A DNA stretch of 64,000 bases from Gammaproteobacteria bacterium (GTDB taxonomy: Bacteria; Pseudomonadota; Gammaproteobacteria; Competibacterales; Competibacteraceae). A program made the position numbers and the translations under genes. Of the stretch, positions 26,318 to 34,020 are shown one piece after another; position 1 is the stretch's first letter, and every line of letters starts with the position of its first letter. Under the pieces are notes generated by a model. That model worked only from the letters and a program-made list of their open reading frames with translations. It was not told the DNA's origin and made no database searches. Where the stretch lies: contig JACKMZ010000003.1 of NCBI GenBank assembly GCA_024235135.1, positions 1-64,000 on the forward strand, given 5' to 3'.

Positions 26318-27074
26318 GATCGTCGCTTCCCGATAGGGCGATGGGTTCATCGGACAAGGCGTGACGATGATTGTGGTGATGTTGATACACGGCCAAGTGG
26401 TCCACGCCATCGCGGCCGAGTAGCTCCAGATAGGCCGGGTGTGCGCTGATGCTGTCGGGGTGGCCGGAGCAGCAAACGTGGTGGTTCAGGCATACGACCC
26501 AATCCGTGGTCTTCATGACCAAATGCAGATCGTGCGAGACCATCAAAATTCCACAGCCACGGCGGCGCCGTATTTCTCCGATCAAATCGTATAAGGCGTA
26601 TTGACCGATCACGTCGACGGCTTGGACGGGTTCATCCAGAACCAGTAAATCGGGATTGCGCAACAGCGCGCGGGCCAATAGCACGCGCTGGAATTCACCG
26701 CCGGACACGTTCTGGACCGGTCGTTCCAGTACGTGTTCGGCGCCGGTTTCCGCCAGGGCGGCCGAGACCTGCGCCCGCGTCGCGGAGGTGCCGAGCGTCA
26801 CGAAGCGCCGCACGGTCAGTGGCAAGGTTGGCTCCACCGTCAAACGCTGGGGCATATAGCCGATGCGCATGCCGGGTTGCAATTCAACCTGTCCGCTGTC
26901 GGGACGGGTCAAGCCCAGTATCACTTTGAGCAACATGGTTTTGCCGGCGCCATTCGGACCGATCAGGGTAACCAGGTTGCCTTTGGCCACTTGCAGGGAG
27001 ACATCGGACAGAATGGCATGGCCCCGCCAGCGCAGACTGACAGAGTGAACGCTTAGCAAAGATTCAACGCTCAT
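26310..27074 (-). CDS. znuC: Zinc ABC transporter ATPase ZnuC
   Basis: A 254-residue ABC ATPase with Walker A GPNGAGKT (39-46), signature 'VSGGEFQRVLLARAL', Walker B 'LLVLDEP' and switch 'MVSHDLH'. The C-terminus contains a short His-rich stretch ('YQHHHNHRHA'), common in ZnuC of Gram-negatives. It energises zinc import through ZnuB. It is the first gene of the znuCB operon and divergent from znuA across a 112-bp region with a Zur-box palindrome, so both arms are probably repressed together when zinc is plentiful. Confidence 0.9.
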   Translation of the reverse strand: MSVESLLSVHSVSLRWRGHAILSDVSLQVAKGNLVTLIGPNGAGKTMLLKVILGLTRPDSGQVELQPGMRIGYMPQRLTVEPTLPLTVRRFVTLGTSATRAQVSAALAETGAEHVLERPVQNVSGGEFQRVLLARALLRNPDLLVLDEPVQAVDVIGQYALYDLIGEIRRRRGCGILMVSHDLHLVMKTTDWVVCLNHHVCCSGHPDSISAHPAYLELLGRDGVDHLAVYQHHHNHRHALSDEPIALSGSDDHG

Positions 27075-27135
27075 TGTTGGATCGCGCCCGTGAGAAGCAA
27101 TTTTGAATGTCGGTGAAGTGGTTGGCATTAATCAG

Positions 27136-27158
27136 CTTTTGTTACATTATAACATATC
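27136..27158. promoter_or_regulatory. Candidate Zur box between znuA and znuCB
   Basis: The palindrome TGTTA-CATTA-TAACA (27140-27154) sits in an AT-rich stretch between the divergent genes. It matches the gammaproteobacterial Zur core TGTTATANTATAACA closely, with identical 5-bp arms and spacing. A dimer pair bound here could block both divergent promoters. Confidence 0.75.
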
Positions 27159-27186
27159 TAGCACTTAAACCCTATTGGGAGGCCGT

Positions 27187-28146
27187 ATGGTCAATCTGTC
27201 AAGAATGCCAGTTTTGCTGCTGTTGTGGGTAATGCCGTTGTTGAGTCTCGCCGACTCGCATCCGCCAAGGATCGTCGTGAGTATCAAGCCGATCCATTCC
27301 CTGGTGGCGGGAGTGATGGCCGGTGTCGCCGAGCCGGATTTGCTGGTGCAAGGTGGCGCTTCACCACATGATTTCAGTCTGCGGCCTTCGGATATGCAAC
27401 ATATCGAACAAGCCATGGCCGTATTTTGGGTGAGCGATACATTGGAAACATTCTTAGCGAAGCCCTTGGTGAATGTGCCCGAGGTTCGTAGTGTCCAATT
27501 GCTGAAAACGCCGGGTATCACTCTGTATAAACTGCGTGAAGGCGGGGCTTGGGAAGCCCACTCTCACCACCCTCATGACGATCAATCGACCGATAGCCCC
27601 GAGCATGATGAACACGAGCAGGCGCACGGAGACTGGGACGCCCACGTGTGGTTGGACCCGCATAATGCCATGGCCATGGTTCGCTATATCAGCACCGAGT
27701 TGAGTGCTTTGGACCCAGCCCATCAAGCCGAATACACGGCCAATGCCGCTGAACTGTTGAACCGTCTCGGTATGCTGGATTCGGAATTGAAAACGCATCT
27801 GGCTCCGCTTCAGGACAAGCCGTTCTTCGTATTTCACGATGCCTATCAATACCTTGAGCGACGCTACGGGCTGGCGGCCCAGGGTTCTATGACGGTTAGC
27901 CCAGAACATAAGCCGGGCGCCAAACGAGTTCAGGAAATTCGCGATCGTATCCGCACGCAGCATGTGCTATGTGTGTTTAGCGAACCCCAGTTTCAAGCGA
28001 CTTTGGTCGATACCCTGATCAGTGGCACGTCGGCCAAGCGTGGTGTGCTCGATCCTTTGGGGGCCGAACTGAAGGCCGGGCCGGAAAGTTATTTCCAACT
28101 CATGAATGATTTGGCCGATGGGTTGTCTGCGTGTTTGGGATCTTGA
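27187..28146 (+). CDS. znuA: Zinc ABC transporter substrate-binding protein ZnuA
   Basis: A 319-residue protein with a cleavable signal peptide (cut after 'LLSLA'). The cluster A-I metal-binding fold shows 'VSIKPIHSLVAGVMAG' with the first His ligand, 'GGASPHDF', then a charged His/Asp loop (around residues 125-150, with 'SHHPHDDQ' and 'EHDEHEQAHGD') and 'DAHVWLDPHNA', 'FHDAYQYLE'. The His-rich loop is characteristic of zinc rather than manganese carriers and is thought to sense or deliver zinc. ATG 27187 with GGGAGG upstream is preferred to the TTG at 27175. It is transcribed apart from znuCB, under the shared Zur-box region. Confidence 0.9.
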   Translation: MVNLSRMPVLLLLWVMPLLSLADSHPPRIVVSIKPIHSLVAGVMAGVAEPDLLVQGGASPHDFSLRPSDMQHIEQAMAVFWVSDTLETFLAKPLVNVPEVRSVQLLKTPGITLYKLREGGAWEAHSHHPHDDQSTDSPEHDEHEQAHGDWDAHVWLDPHNAMAMVRYISTELSALDPAHQAEYTANAAELLNRLGMLDSELKTHLAPLQDKPFFVFHDAYQYLERRYGLAAQGSMTVSPEHKPGAKRVQEIRDRIRTQHVLCVFSEPQFQATLVDTLISGTSAKRGVLDPLGAELKAGPESYFQLMNDLADGLSACLGS

Positions 28147-28358
28147 ATGTCGAATCGTGCTTTCGTCGGGACGATGCGTCAGGGCGCGGAACAACTCGGC
28201 GGCGTTCCACCCTAAACGGATAATCGCCTTGGCCTGCATCGCAAAGCAGCGAGGACGCGCATTCCCCTGAAGGGTTAAAGACCGAAACGAACCGCAAGGG
28301 TGGACAGCGATAGGCTGGAATGTTATTGATGGACCGGAGTTAACAGAAACGATCGAAG
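28147..28358. other. Intergenic region downstream of znuA; nothing recognised
   Basis: 212 bp without a supported gene. Short open frames here on the minus strand run into znuA antisense and match no family I know. No strong hairpin with a T tract was seen, so how znuA transcription ends is not visible. Confidence 0.4.
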
Positions 28359-28658
28359 ATGTTCAAAAAAACGTTACAGCTAACCTATAAATTGGGACGG
28401 CGCATCGTTATTTCGGTGATCGGCGTGACGGTGCTGCTCATCGGGGTGGCGATGATCGTGCTGCCAGGTCCCGCGGTTGTCGTAATACCCGCGGGATTGG
28501 CGATATTGAGTCTGGAATTCGCCTGGGCCAAGCATTGGTTGAATAAGATGAAGGACGGGGCGAATACCACGGTGGATTGGTTCAAGAAACGCCGTGCGGA
28601 CCCATGCGCAGGCAATTCAGCCCTGGAGGTCGTTCCTAAGGAAGATAAGGCGGCCTGA
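28359..28658 (+). CDS. Small PGPGW-type membrane protein
   Basis: A 99-residue protein with a membrane hairpin ('VISVIGVTVLLIGVAMIVL' then 'PGPAVVVIPAGLAILSLEFAWA') and a basic C-terminal tail. The Pro-Gly-Pro turn followed by a Glu/Trp-containing second helix is the pattern of the PGPGW/TIGR02611 family of small inner-membrane proteins of unknown function. Convergent with the HAD gene, 26 bp apart. Confidence 0.7.
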   Translation: MFKKTLQLTYKLGRRIVISVIGVTVLLIGVAMIVLPGPAVVVIPAGLAILSLEFAWAKHWLNKMKDGANTTVDWFKKRRADPCAGNSALEVVPKEDKAA

Positions 28659-28684
28659 TTCGAATCCGGAATATCGGCGAGTGA

Positions 28685-29425
28685 TTATTCCAAAATCGCT
28701 TCCAATTCGTCCAAGGCGTGGATTTCGGCGTCGGCGCGGAATCCACCCGGCCATTTCCGCCCCGTGCGATTCACCCAGACGGTCCTTAAACCTACGCTCG
28801 CTGCGCCCCCCACATCGTGTTCGGGATCATCGCCTACATGTACGATCTGAGCCGGTGTCATGTTCAGATGTCGGCAGGCCGCCAGGAACAGGGCCGGCGC
28901 GGGTTTGGCTGCGCCGACATCGACGGCATTGAATGCAAAATCGAAAAGGTGGGCCAATCCCACCCGATGGATATCGGCATTGCCGTTGGATAAGGCGCCC
29001 AACGGATAACGTTGGGCCAGCCGCTCCAATACCGGGAGCACCTCAGCGAAAAATACAATCTGATTGCGAGCGCGGAAAAAGACCTCGAAGGCGGCATCGA
29101 CCGGGAAATCCGAATAACCGGCGTCGAGCGCGGCCAGTCTCAGCGCCTCCTTGCGTAGCGCAGTGCGGTCATGGGCGATAGGGGGGCGTTCATCGGCCAG
29201 GGCATTGGCCAGTTCACGGAGTTCCAGGCTGGTGAAGTGCTCCGGAATACGTGGGAAGTAGCGTGCCAACCAGTCGTGTAGTTGCGCCTCCGCCCGATCG
29301 ATGACAGGCCAGATATCCCAGAGGGTATCGTCCAGATCGAAGGTGATGGCGCGAATGGCCACCCTTTTACGCAGCGAAACCCGAGCTTTGGGAAATGACC
29401 GGAACCCTGGATGCACGGGGGTCAT
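28685..29425 (-). CDS. HAD-superfamily hydrolase (subfamily IA)
   Basis: A 246-residue HAD protein. Motif I is 'ITFDLDDTLWD' (nucleophile and acid Asp), motif II 'LGALSNGNAD', motif III Lys 'GAAKPAPALF' and motif IV 'HVGDDPEHDVGGA', all intact, with a C1-type helical cap. It is likely a small-molecule phosphatase; the wording resembles YjjG/FMN- or sugar-phosphate phosphatases without settling a substrate. ATG 29425 lies 11 bp after the metZ stop, so it is probably co-transcribed with metZ. An upstream open frame to 29650 is antisense to nothing known and overlaps metZ, so it is not used. Confidence 0.82.
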   Translation of the reverse strand: MTPVHPGFRSFPKARVSLRKRVAIRAITFDLDDTLWDIWPVIDRAEAQLHDWLARYFPRIPEHFTSLELRELANALADERPPIAHDRTALRKEALRLAALDAGYSDFPVDAAFEVFFRARNQIVFFAEVLPVLERLAQRYPLGALSNGNADIHRVGLAHLFDFAFNAVDVGAAKPAPALFLAACRHLNMTPAQIVHVGDDPEHDVGGAASVGLRTVWVNRTGRKWPGGFRADAEIHALDELEAILE

Positions 29426-29436
29426 CCCATCGTCTT

Positions 29437-30618
29437 TCAGCCCAGACTGCGTTGCAGGTCGGCTTGTATATCCGCGATTTCCTCCAATCCCACCGAAATG
29501 CGCAGCAAATTGTCCCGAATTCCGGCAGCGTCGCGCTCGGCTTGGGTCAGGCGTCCATGGGTGGTGGTGGCTGGATGAGTGATCGTGGTTTTGGCGTCTC
29601 CCAGATTGGCGGTGATGGAAATCATTTGGGTGGAATCGACGACGCGCCAAGCCGTTTCCCTGTCGCCGTGCACTTCAAAGGATACGATACCGCCAAAGCC
29701 GGATTGCTGGCGGCATGCCAGATCATGCTGGGGGTGTGAGGTCAGGCCAGGATAGTAGACTTTGGCCACGCTCGGCAGTTTTTCCAGCCAGCGGGCCAGT
29801 TGCAAGGCATTTTCGCTGTGCGCGCGTACCCGGAGCTTGAGCGTTTCCAGGCCTTTCAGGAACACCCAGGCGTTGAAGGGGCTGAGCGTGGGTCCGGCCG
29901 TGCGTAAAAAGGCGAATACATCCTTGCCCACCCGTTGCGCGTCCCCGACTACCGCGCCGCCGATACAGCGACCTTGTCCATCCAGGTATTTGGTCGCCGA
30001 GTGGATGACCAGATCGGCCCCGAGTTTAAGAGGTCGCTGTAAAACGGGGGTACAAAAGCAGTTGTCCACGACCAGGAAGCAGCCATGGGCATGCGCCATT
30101 TCCGCCAAGGCTCGGATATCGGCTATTTCCATCAGGGGGTTGGAGGGGGTTTCCAGATACAGCATTTTCGTCTGGCCTGGGCGGATGGCGGCTTCCCAGG
30201 CGGGTAAATCGGTCAGTGGAACGTAGCTTGTGGCGATGCCGAATTTGCTGAGGTAATTGGTGAACAACGAAACCGTACTGCCGAAAAGGCTGCTGGACGA
30301 TACGATGTGATCCCCAGTGCGCAACAAGGCCAAGCAGGTCGAGAGTATAGCCGCCATGCCGGAAGCCGTGGCGATGCAGGCTTCTCCCCCTTCCAGGGCC
30401 GCCAAGCGGTCTTGAAAGGTGCGTACGGTGGGATTCGTGAATCGGGAATAGAGATTGCCGGCTTCCCGTTCGGCGAAACGCGCCTCGGCTTGGGCGGCGC
30501 TTTGGAATACGAAACTGGAGGTGGGAAAAATCGGCTCGCAGTGTTCGCTTTCCGAGGTGCGAATCTGTCCGGAACGGATGGCAAGACTGGCGAAGCCCAG
30601 TTCGGATTCGTCATGCAT
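29437..30618 (-). CDS. metZ: O-succinylhomoserine sulfhydrylase MetZ
   Basis: A 393-residue Cys/Met-metabolism PLP enzyme. It starts 'HDESELGFASLAIRSGQ' and has 'YSRFTNPTVRTFQDRLAALEG', 'TASGMAAI', and the PLP lysine Lys210 in 'HSATKYLDGQGR'. MetZ makes homocysteine directly from O-succinylhomoserine and sulfide in methionine synthesis. The position downstream of purF-cvpA-dedD-folC-accD is the classic gammaproteobacterial setting. A terminator after purF and a leader with an 8-bp inverted repeat show that metZ has its own regulation. GGAGG lies 9 bp before ATG 30618; the frame to 30717 is not used. Confidence 0.9.
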   Translation of the reverse strand: MHDESELGFASLAIRSGQIRTSESEHCEPIFPTSSFVFQSAAQAEARFAEREAGNLYSRFTNPTVRTFQDRLAALEGGEACIATASGMAAILSTCLALLRTGDHIVSSSSLFGSTVSLFTNYLSKFGIATSYVPLTDLPAWEAAIRPGQTKMLYLETPSNPLMEIADIRALAEMAHAHGCFLVVDNCFCTPVLQRPLKLGADLVIHSATKYLDGQGRCIGGAVVGDAQRVGKDVFAFLRTAGPTLSPFNAWVFLKGLETLKLRVRAHSENALQLARWLEKLPSVAKVYYPGLTSHPQHDLACRQQSGFGGIVSFEVHGDRETAWRVVDSTQMISITANLGDAKTTITHPATTTHGRLTQAERDAAGIRDNLLRISVGLEEIADIQADLQRSLG

Positions 30619-30642
30619 GGCGTGATGCCTCCACGTGGCTAT

Positions 30643-30665
30643 ACGCGGTGATGTATCCACCGCGT
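30643..30665. promoter_or_regulatory. Perfect 8-bp inverted repeat in the metZ leader
   Basis: ACGCGGTG (30643-30650) and CACCGCGT (30658-30665) are exact inverted copies with a 7-nt loop, 25 bp upstream of the metZ start. It could be an operator or an mRNA hairpin near the ribosome-binding site. There is no T tract, so it is not a simple terminator. Confidence 0.4.
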
Positions 30666-30716
30666 GGGATGAAAAACCGCATCGAGGGAGTAGCAACAAC
30701 GCCGCCCCGCTAGGCA

Positions 30717-30748
30717 CAAAAAAACCTGCGCAGGGCTAAAGGCAGGTT
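30717..30748 (-). terminator. Rho-independent terminator after purF
   Basis: On the minus strand AACCTGC (30748-30742) pairs with GCAGGTT (30729-30723), and a run of T's follows directly. It lies 124 bp past the purF stop and 105 bp before metZ, separating the purine unit from metZ. Confidence 0.8.
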
Positions 30749-30871
30749 CCTACCCCGCTTTAGCGACATTTGTTACGCGCCCGCAAGCTAGGTTCAAATC
30801 GGCGCAGAGGGAAGCTTAAGGGAGAATGGCTCGTCTGTCAAAGGCCCAGGCCAAGCGAGCCACAAGCGATC

Positions 30872-32383
30872 TCAATGGGCGTGCATTTCGATCAAGCCCA
30901 AACGGGCGTCCAGGTTCTGTCGGGTCTTGGCGCCGTCGTTACGCTGTTCTTCCAGATCGTCCAGGTAGGCCCGGTCGATGTCTCCGGTGACGTATTGGCC
31001 CGTGAAGCAGGACATATCCAGGCTTTCCAATTGGGGATTTCCACGGCGCACGGCGTCTTCCAAAGCCGCAAGATCCTGAAAGATCAAACGGTCGGCGCCA
31101 ATCGCCACGGCCACTTCTTCGTTGCTGCGACCGTGGGCGATCAATTCGGATGCCGATGGCATGTCGATGCCATAGACGTTGGGATAGCGCACCGGGGGAG
31201 CCGCCGACGCGAAATAGACTTTGCGTGCGCCGGCGTCTCGGGCCATCTGAATGATTTGTGCGGAGGTAGTGCCGCGCACGATGGAGTCATCCACCAATAG
31301 AACCGTCTTGTCCTGGAACTCCAGGTCGATCGCGTTCAGTTTCTGGCGTACCGATTTCTCCCGCATTTGTTGACCCGGCATGATGAAGGTGCGGGGAATG
31401 TAGCGGTTTTTGATGAAGCCTTCGCGGTATTTGACGCCCAGCTTATAGGCCAACTGCAAAGCGGAGGTGCGGCTGGTGTCCGGAATGGGGATGACGACGT
31501 CGATGTCCTTTTCCGGCCATTCCTTCTTAATCTTCTCGGCCAGATGTTCTCCCATGCGAAGCCGGGCCTTGTGTACGGATACTTTGTCGATGATGGAATC
31601 GGGCCGCGCCAGATAGACGAACTCGAACGCACAGGGGGCATAAAAGGTCAGCGCGGCGCACTGGCGGGTGTGTACACGTCCATTGGCTTGGATGTAGACC
31701 GCCTCTCCCGGAGCCACGTCTCGGATGATGTCAAAGCCCAGCACGTCCATGGCCACGCTTTCCGAGGCGACCATGTATTCCACGCCCTGAGAGGTTTCGC
31801 GACAGCCGTAAATCAGCGGGCGTATGCCATAGGGGTCGCGAAAAGCCACGATGCCATAGCCGGTGATCATCGCGACGCCCGCGTAGGCTCCTCGGGCCCG
31901 CCGATGAACGGCTGAGACGGCCGCGAAAACGTCATCTTCGTCTATGATCAGCTTGTCACGACGCTGCAACTCATGGGCAAATACATTGAGCAGGATTTCC
32001 GAATCCGAATCGGTGTTGATATGCCGCAGATCGGCTCTAAAGACTTCGTCCTTGATTTGTTTGGCATTGGTGAGATTGCCGTTATGCGCAAGACAAATCC
32101 CGAACGGGGAATTCACGTAAAACGGTTGCGCCTCGTTGGAATCGGCCGTACCGGCGGTCGGGTAGCGTACGTGTCCGATTCCCATGTTGCCGATCAGGCG
32201 GCGCATGTGGCGGGTATGAAACACATCCCTGACCAAGCCGTTGTCCTTGCGCAGATATAAGCGGCTGTCCTTGCAGGTCGCGATGCCCGCCGCATCCTGA
32301 CCGCGGTGCTGGAGCACCGTCAGGGCATCGAACAGGCTCTGGTTCACCGAATTGTGGGCTACGATGCCTATGATTCCGCACAT
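30872..32383 (-). CDS. purF: Amidophosphoribosyltransferase PurF
   Basis: A 503-residue enzyme of the first committed step of purine synthesis (PRPP plus glutamine to phosphoribosylamine). The N-terminal Ntn-amidotransferase domain begins MCGIIGIV, where Cys2 becomes the N-terminal nucleophile, followed by 'LQHRGQDAAGI'. The C-terminal PRTase domain has 'VLLVDDSIVRGTTS', the PRPP-binding loop. Length and motifs match the Escherichia/Pseudomonas type without the Fe-S propeptide. It is downstream of cvpA by 36 bp in the conserved accD-folC-dedD-cvpA-purF order. Confidence 0.95.
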   Translation of the reverse strand: MCGIIGIVAHNSVNQSLFDALTVLQHRGQDAAGIATCKDSRLYLRKDNGLVRDVFHTRHMRRLIGNMGIGHVRYPTAGTADSNEAQPFYVNSPFGICLAHNGNLTNAKQIKDEVFRADLRHINTDSDSEILLNVFAHELQRRDKLIIDEDDVFAAVSAVHRRARGAYAGVAMITGYGIVAFRDPYGIRPLIYGCRETSQGVEYMVASESVAMDVLGFDIIRDVAPGEAVYIQANGRVHTRQCAALTFYAPCAFEFVYLARPDSIIDKVSVHKARLRMGEHLAEKIKKEWPEKDIDVVIPIPDTSRTSALQLAYKLGVKYREGFIKNRYIPRTFIMPGQQMREKSVRQKLNAIDLEFQDKTVLLVDDSIVRGTTSAQIIQMARDAGARKVYFASAAPPVRYPNVYGIDMPSASELIAHGRSNEEVAVAIGADRLIFQDLAALEDAVRRGNPQLESLDMSCFTGQYVTGDIDRAYLDDLEEQRNDGAKTRQNLDARLGLIEMHAH

Positions 32384-32419
32384 GGACGAGTACTCTGCAA
32401 CAAGGGGTTGGCGATCAAA

Positions 32420-32941
32420 TCAGGAATATTTGAAATAAGCGGCGATGTCCGGTGGCAGAAATTCCCTGAGCCACATGGCCGCCTCCTGAAATTGGAGAAG
32501 CAGGGGGGACTGGGACCACCAGGGGTCCTGCGGTAAGGGGGTCAATCCGGCTACCAGGACTAGCATCGCAACGATAGCGCCCCCGCGCAGTAGCCCGAAT
32601 ACGACTCCCAGTAGGCGATCGGTGCCGCTAAGTCCGGTGCGTTTTACCAATTGTGCCACGGTCAGATTAACCAGCCCCCCTAGAATCAGGGTGACCAGAA
32701 AGAGACCGCCAAAGGCCAGGATGATAGAAATGGAGGGTATCCCCAGATAAAAATCCAGGTGAGCCGCGGCCGGATCGACATAAATGAAAGCGATTACAAA
32801 CGCGACAATCCAGGTTGCCAATGAGATCGCTTCTTTTAGAAAGCCCCGTACCAGACTGACGACCATGGACAGGACGATAACCCCGATGATCAAGAAGTCC
32901 ACCCAGGTGAAACTGTTCAGCATCCCGTTGGCTGGCTCCAT
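32420..32941 (-). CDS. cvpA: CvpA family membrane protein
   Basis: A 173-residue membrane protein with four hydrophobic segments, starting near 'WVDFLIIGVIVLSMVVSLVRG', the family signature (D-x2-I...RGF). CvpA is known for a role in colicin V export and envelope homeostasis and is usually next to purF, as here. Either ATG 32941 or ATG 32923 could start it; AGG 4 bp upstream slightly favours the first. The C-terminal tail is soluble and short. Confidence 0.88.
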   Translation of the reverse strand: MEPANGMLNSFTWVDFLIIGVIVLSMVVSLVRGFLKEAISLATWIVAFVIAFIYVDPAAAHLDFYLGIPSISIILAFGGLFLVTLILGGLVNLTVAQLVKRTGLSGTDRLLGVVFGLLRGGAIVAMLVLVAGLTPLPQDPWWSQSPLLLQFQEAAMWLREFLPPDIAAYFKYS

Positions 32942-33023
32942 AAGCCTGCTATGTCGAATGTCAAACGATAAGCCAGAACAATAGTAACAAAATATTCACG
33001 CCGCGGTAGCGAAAATATCCGGG

Positions 33024-34016
33024 TTAATTGTTCAGGGAAATGATCTGGCCATTGCCGATGCCAGCCTGCCGCAGGCGGGTCAACACCTGCTCGCTCTCGC
33101 CGCGTGATCTTTGTGGGCCTACCCGCACTCGGTACATGGTTTGTCCACTGATGCTCACGGGCTCCACTGAAGCATTGAAATTGTTGCTACGCAGCTGATT
33201 CCGCAGATTATTGGCGTTTTGCTGCAGGGAGAAACTGCCGACCTGGACAATCCAGCGTCCGCTACTGGATTGCTGTGACGGCGTCTGGGCGGTCGCAACC
33301 TGCGTGGGGGCTGTACTGGTTGAACTCGCCGTGCTCATTGAGCGCCCGATCAACTCGACTTTGGGCAGAGCGACGTCCCGAGAGGGAGTCGCTTTCGCTA
33401 CGGGCGCCGGTTTCTCTGGTGGTGAGCTGGGCGGCCGCTTGCTGGGGGTCGATTCAGTGCGGGTCGGCGCCGGTTTGGCTTCCTTGACGGGCGTGGTGGT
33501 ACGCCCGATCAACTCCACTTTGGGCGGAGTTTCCTTGGGAGGCGTCCTAGTCTGCCGTTCGGGGACCGCGGGAGCCGGTTTGGACGGCACCGCCGGAGGA
33601 GGTGTCGGCGCTTCGGGCTTGCTGACGTCGACCGTAGTGATCTGGGGTTGCGGGCTGAACGGAGCGGATTCCGTGGATGACGGTTCCTGTTCCGCCGGCT
33701 CTGGCGGTATGGATTCGGTCGCGGAGGGTGACGTTTCCAGCATCGCAGTCTTATCCGGCTGTTGCGGTGACGCCGCCGGCGCGGCGGTTGACGAGGCCGT
33801 CTCCGACGTGGATGGTGGCGATTGTTCGGTGCTCGGCAAGGAAAAGGTGACTCCCTGACCGTTTGGCGCCTCGGATTCCGGCGCGGGCGGCATAGCGTTC
33901 TCGGCTACCGGTTTGCTTGGCTTGGAGGAGTTTTCCAGTAAGTACGGGACGAAAATAACGGCCAATAAGACGATTACGAACGCACCGATTAAACGCTGTT
34001 TCAAGCGACTGTCCAC
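33024..34016 (-). CDS. dedD: DedD-like SPOR-domain divisome protein
   Basis: A 330-residue bitopic protein. A short cytoplasmic N-terminus and one membrane helix ('LIGAFVIVLLAVIFVPYLL') are followed by a long Pro/Ser/Thr-rich periplasmic linker of ~220 residues and a C-terminal SPOR domain ('WIVQVGSFSLQQNANNL'). SPOR domains bind septal peptidoglycan lacking stem peptides, so it acts at the division site. The linker contains the segment PKVELIGR twice. Start: GTG 34016, with AGGAGG 8 bp upstream; these bases form the last codons of folC, whose stop is 4 bp away. The longer frame to 34058 is less likely. Confidence 0.85.
   Translation of the reverse strand: MDSRLKQRLIGAFVIVLLAVIFVPYLLENSSKPSKPVAENAMPPAPESEAPNGQGVTFSLPSTEQSPPSTSETASSTAAPAASPQQPDKTAMLETSPSATESIPPEPAEQEPSSTESAPFSPQPQITTVDVSKPEAPTPPPAVPSKPAPAVPERQTRTPPKETPPKVELIGRTTTPVKEAKPAPTRTESTPSKRPPSSPPEKPAPVAKATPSRDVALPKVELIGRSMSTASSTSTAPTQVATAQTPSQQSSSGRWIVQVGSFSLQQNANNLRNQLRSNNFNASVEPVSISGQTMYRVRVGPQRSRGESEQVLTRLRQAGIGNGQIISLNN
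33343..33525. repeat. Duplicated 24-bp segment in the dedD linker
   Basis: The segment encoding PKVELIGR occurs at 33343-33366 and again at 33502-33525 with one base different over 24 positions. It is a small internal duplication within the disordered linker. Confidence 0.6.
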
Positions 34017-34020
34017 GCTT

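Noticed and set aside
28147..28358. Short minus-strand open frames downstream of znuA, considered as transposase remnants
   Set aside because: No recognisable transposase motif, no terminal inverted repeats and no flanking duplication.
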